Assembly: GCA_903927345.1 (NCBI GenBank)
Contig: CAIYMO010000033.1
Coordinates: 124,001-188,000 of the forward strand
Direction: 5' to 3'
DNA from: an uncultured Armatimonadota bacterium
Lineage (GTDB): Bacteria; Armatimonadota; Fimbriimonadia; Fimbriimonadales; Fimbriimonadaceae
DNA: 64,000 nucleotides
Shown here: one piece after another, positions 63,103 through 64,000 of the stretch
Position numbering within the stretch: the first letter of the stretch is position 1
Layout of the letters: each line of letters opens with the position of its first letter
Translations under genes and position numbers: made by a program
The notes under the pieces: generated by a model
Databases searched by the model: none
What the model saw: only the letters and a program-made list of their open reading frames with translations
Told to the model about the DNA's origin: nothing

Positions 63103-64000
63103 CTACTTCGACTTCCACCGGTACAACTGACACCCGTGCCACGGAATGATATCTCCCTCCTGCGGCCATATTGGCGTCCATTCGCCGTACCTGCGCTCCA
63201 TCGCTTTGACCATATCTGGTACCCGTAACCCCTTTTGACCAGGAGCCGTCACGGGAATCCTCGAGACCCCAAATTCAACGGTCCCACCGACCTTCTCCGC
63301 CACGGCCTTGTCCGAAAGTGTGCCGGTGGCTCGGAATCGAACAGCGCCCTTTGGAACCTCGATTACGTAGTTAGATGGAGCGTGCACCGAGAGGAGCTTG
63401 GCACCCGGCATTGACTTGATAATAAGTGGATTTCCCTCCGGATCAACCTGAGTGGAAGCTTTCCCGTACCCAACCGAAGAATGAAGGCAAGGCAGACTGG
63501 TGATGTCCACCTCAGAACCATCCTGCATCACAAACCGAGGATTGACCCAAACCGAGTGGTCAAACATGATCCCATCTCCCGCATCAGTGGTCTGCAGAGC
63601 CAATCGCTGGACATTCGTTAGCTTTTCGTCGAATTCCACTACAGGGGAAGCTCGAGACACTCTTTTCTTGGCTCCAAGCCGCATTTCCTCCGTCGTAGTA
63701 AACGGATCAGACACGTTAAATATGGCCGTATACCGATCCTGCGTACCATTAATGCTGGTTGTCCACACCACGAATCCACGATCAATGCCCTCCTCCGCCG
63801 GAACGGATCCCTTCTGGTTCATCCGTACCACGTCAGGCTGACGGAGCAAATCTAGCAACTGATCGTCGGCTCTGGATAAGTCCGCCCCGATGATCAGCGG
63901 CGAGCGGGCAATCCCCCAAAGCGTCATCAATGTCCTTTGCTCATCAATCGTAAAGTTGGTCTTCCTTGTTCCATGCGCCAGCCAGCCGAGTGGGAGCATA
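63103..64000 (-). CDS. Glycoside hydrolase family 27 (alpha-galactosidase-like), 5' part missing
   Basis: The C-terminal ~298 residues of a GH27 enzyme; the gene continues past the window edge. The visible catalytic-domain end is MLPLGWLAHGTRKTNFTIDE, then LMTLWGIARSPLIIGADLS, followed by a beta-domain and an NPCBM-like domain with SLPCLHSSVGYGKAS. GH27 enzymes cut alpha-galactosides, and some act on beta-L-arabinopyranosides, which would fit the neighbourhood. The first Met seen (63999) is inside the catalytic domain, not the start. It is convergent with araD, only three bases away. Confidence 0.88.
   Translation of the reverse strand, partial: MLPLGWLAHGTRKTNFTIDEQRTLMTLWGIARSPLIIGADLSRADDQLLDLLRQPDVVRMNQKGSVPAEEGIDRGFVVWTTSINGTQDRYTAIFNVSDPFTTTEEMRLGAKKRVSRASPVVEFDEKLTNVQRLALQTTDAGDGIMFDHSVWVNPRFVMQDGSEVDITSLPCLHSSVGYGKASTQVDPEGNPLIIKSMPGAKLLSVHAPSNYVIEVPKGAVRFRATGTLSDKAVAEKVGGTVEFGVSRIPVTAPGQKGLRVPDMVKAMERRYGEWTPIWPQEGDIIPWHGCQLYRWKSK

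Overview
The window looks like a chromosomal segment of a free-living, polysaccharide-degrading member of Armatimonadota, probably class Fimbriimonadia. That assignment is an inference. It rests on four genes for prepilin-like proteins with the signature [19 protein letters not shown] followed by FPVFAQAK, on a type II secretion operon, on a PEP-CTERM protein, and on many secreted glycosidases and esterases. No rRNA, tRNA, CRISPR array, phage or transposase gene was found. Many genes that head a transcript lack a Shine-Dalgarno sequence and have a -10-like hexamer 6-7 nt before the start codon, which suggests widespread leaderless mRNAs.

Layout. 1-11.1 kb (minus strand): one long operon, gspE-F-G-H-I-J-K followed by a pilMNOPQ-like tail (PilM-PilN fusion, PilO-like, PilP/GspC-like, secretin), with the start codon of one more gene at the window edge. 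11.2-16.8 kb (plus): two tandem vanadium-haloperoxidase-type proteins (the second with a PEP-CTERM tail), a Tat-type metallophosphoesterase, a sulfatase and an unknown protein. 16.9-23.0 kb (minus): a split str cluster (rpsL-rpsG-fusA, then tuf), with a prepilin plus lipoprotein cassette lying in the opposite direction between fusA and tuf. A regulator with an N-terminal LuxR-type HTH lies upstream of rpsL. 24.4-31.9 kb: metY, two more prepilin plus small-protein cassettes with near-identical leaders, pgk and a small operon. 32-50 kb: housekeeping and accessory genes (GH31 alpha-xylosidase, lysine aminotransferase, AlkZ-like protein, ammonium transporter, two convergent sialate-esterase-like proteins, a CE7 esterase, tdk, queA) and a fourth prepilin cassette.

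50.1-64 kb is an arabinan/arabinose utilisation region: GH127 beta-L-arabinofuranosidase, GH51 alpha-L-arabinofuranosidase, a sugar ABC transporter without its ATPase, a GH43 arabinanase-like enzyme, an ArsR-type regulator, and a divergent operon of a FucI-like isomerase, L-ribulokinase and L-ribulose-5-phosphate 4-epimerase. A partial GH27 enzyme closes the window. A 21-bp element is shared, with one mismatch, by the promoter region of the isomerase operon and the region before the GH43/transporter operon, suggesting that both arms are controlled together.

The most unusual signals are the recurring prepilin plus small-protein cassette (four copies, one splitting the str cluster), the leaderless start pattern including an apparent CTG start, and the shared arabinose promoter element.
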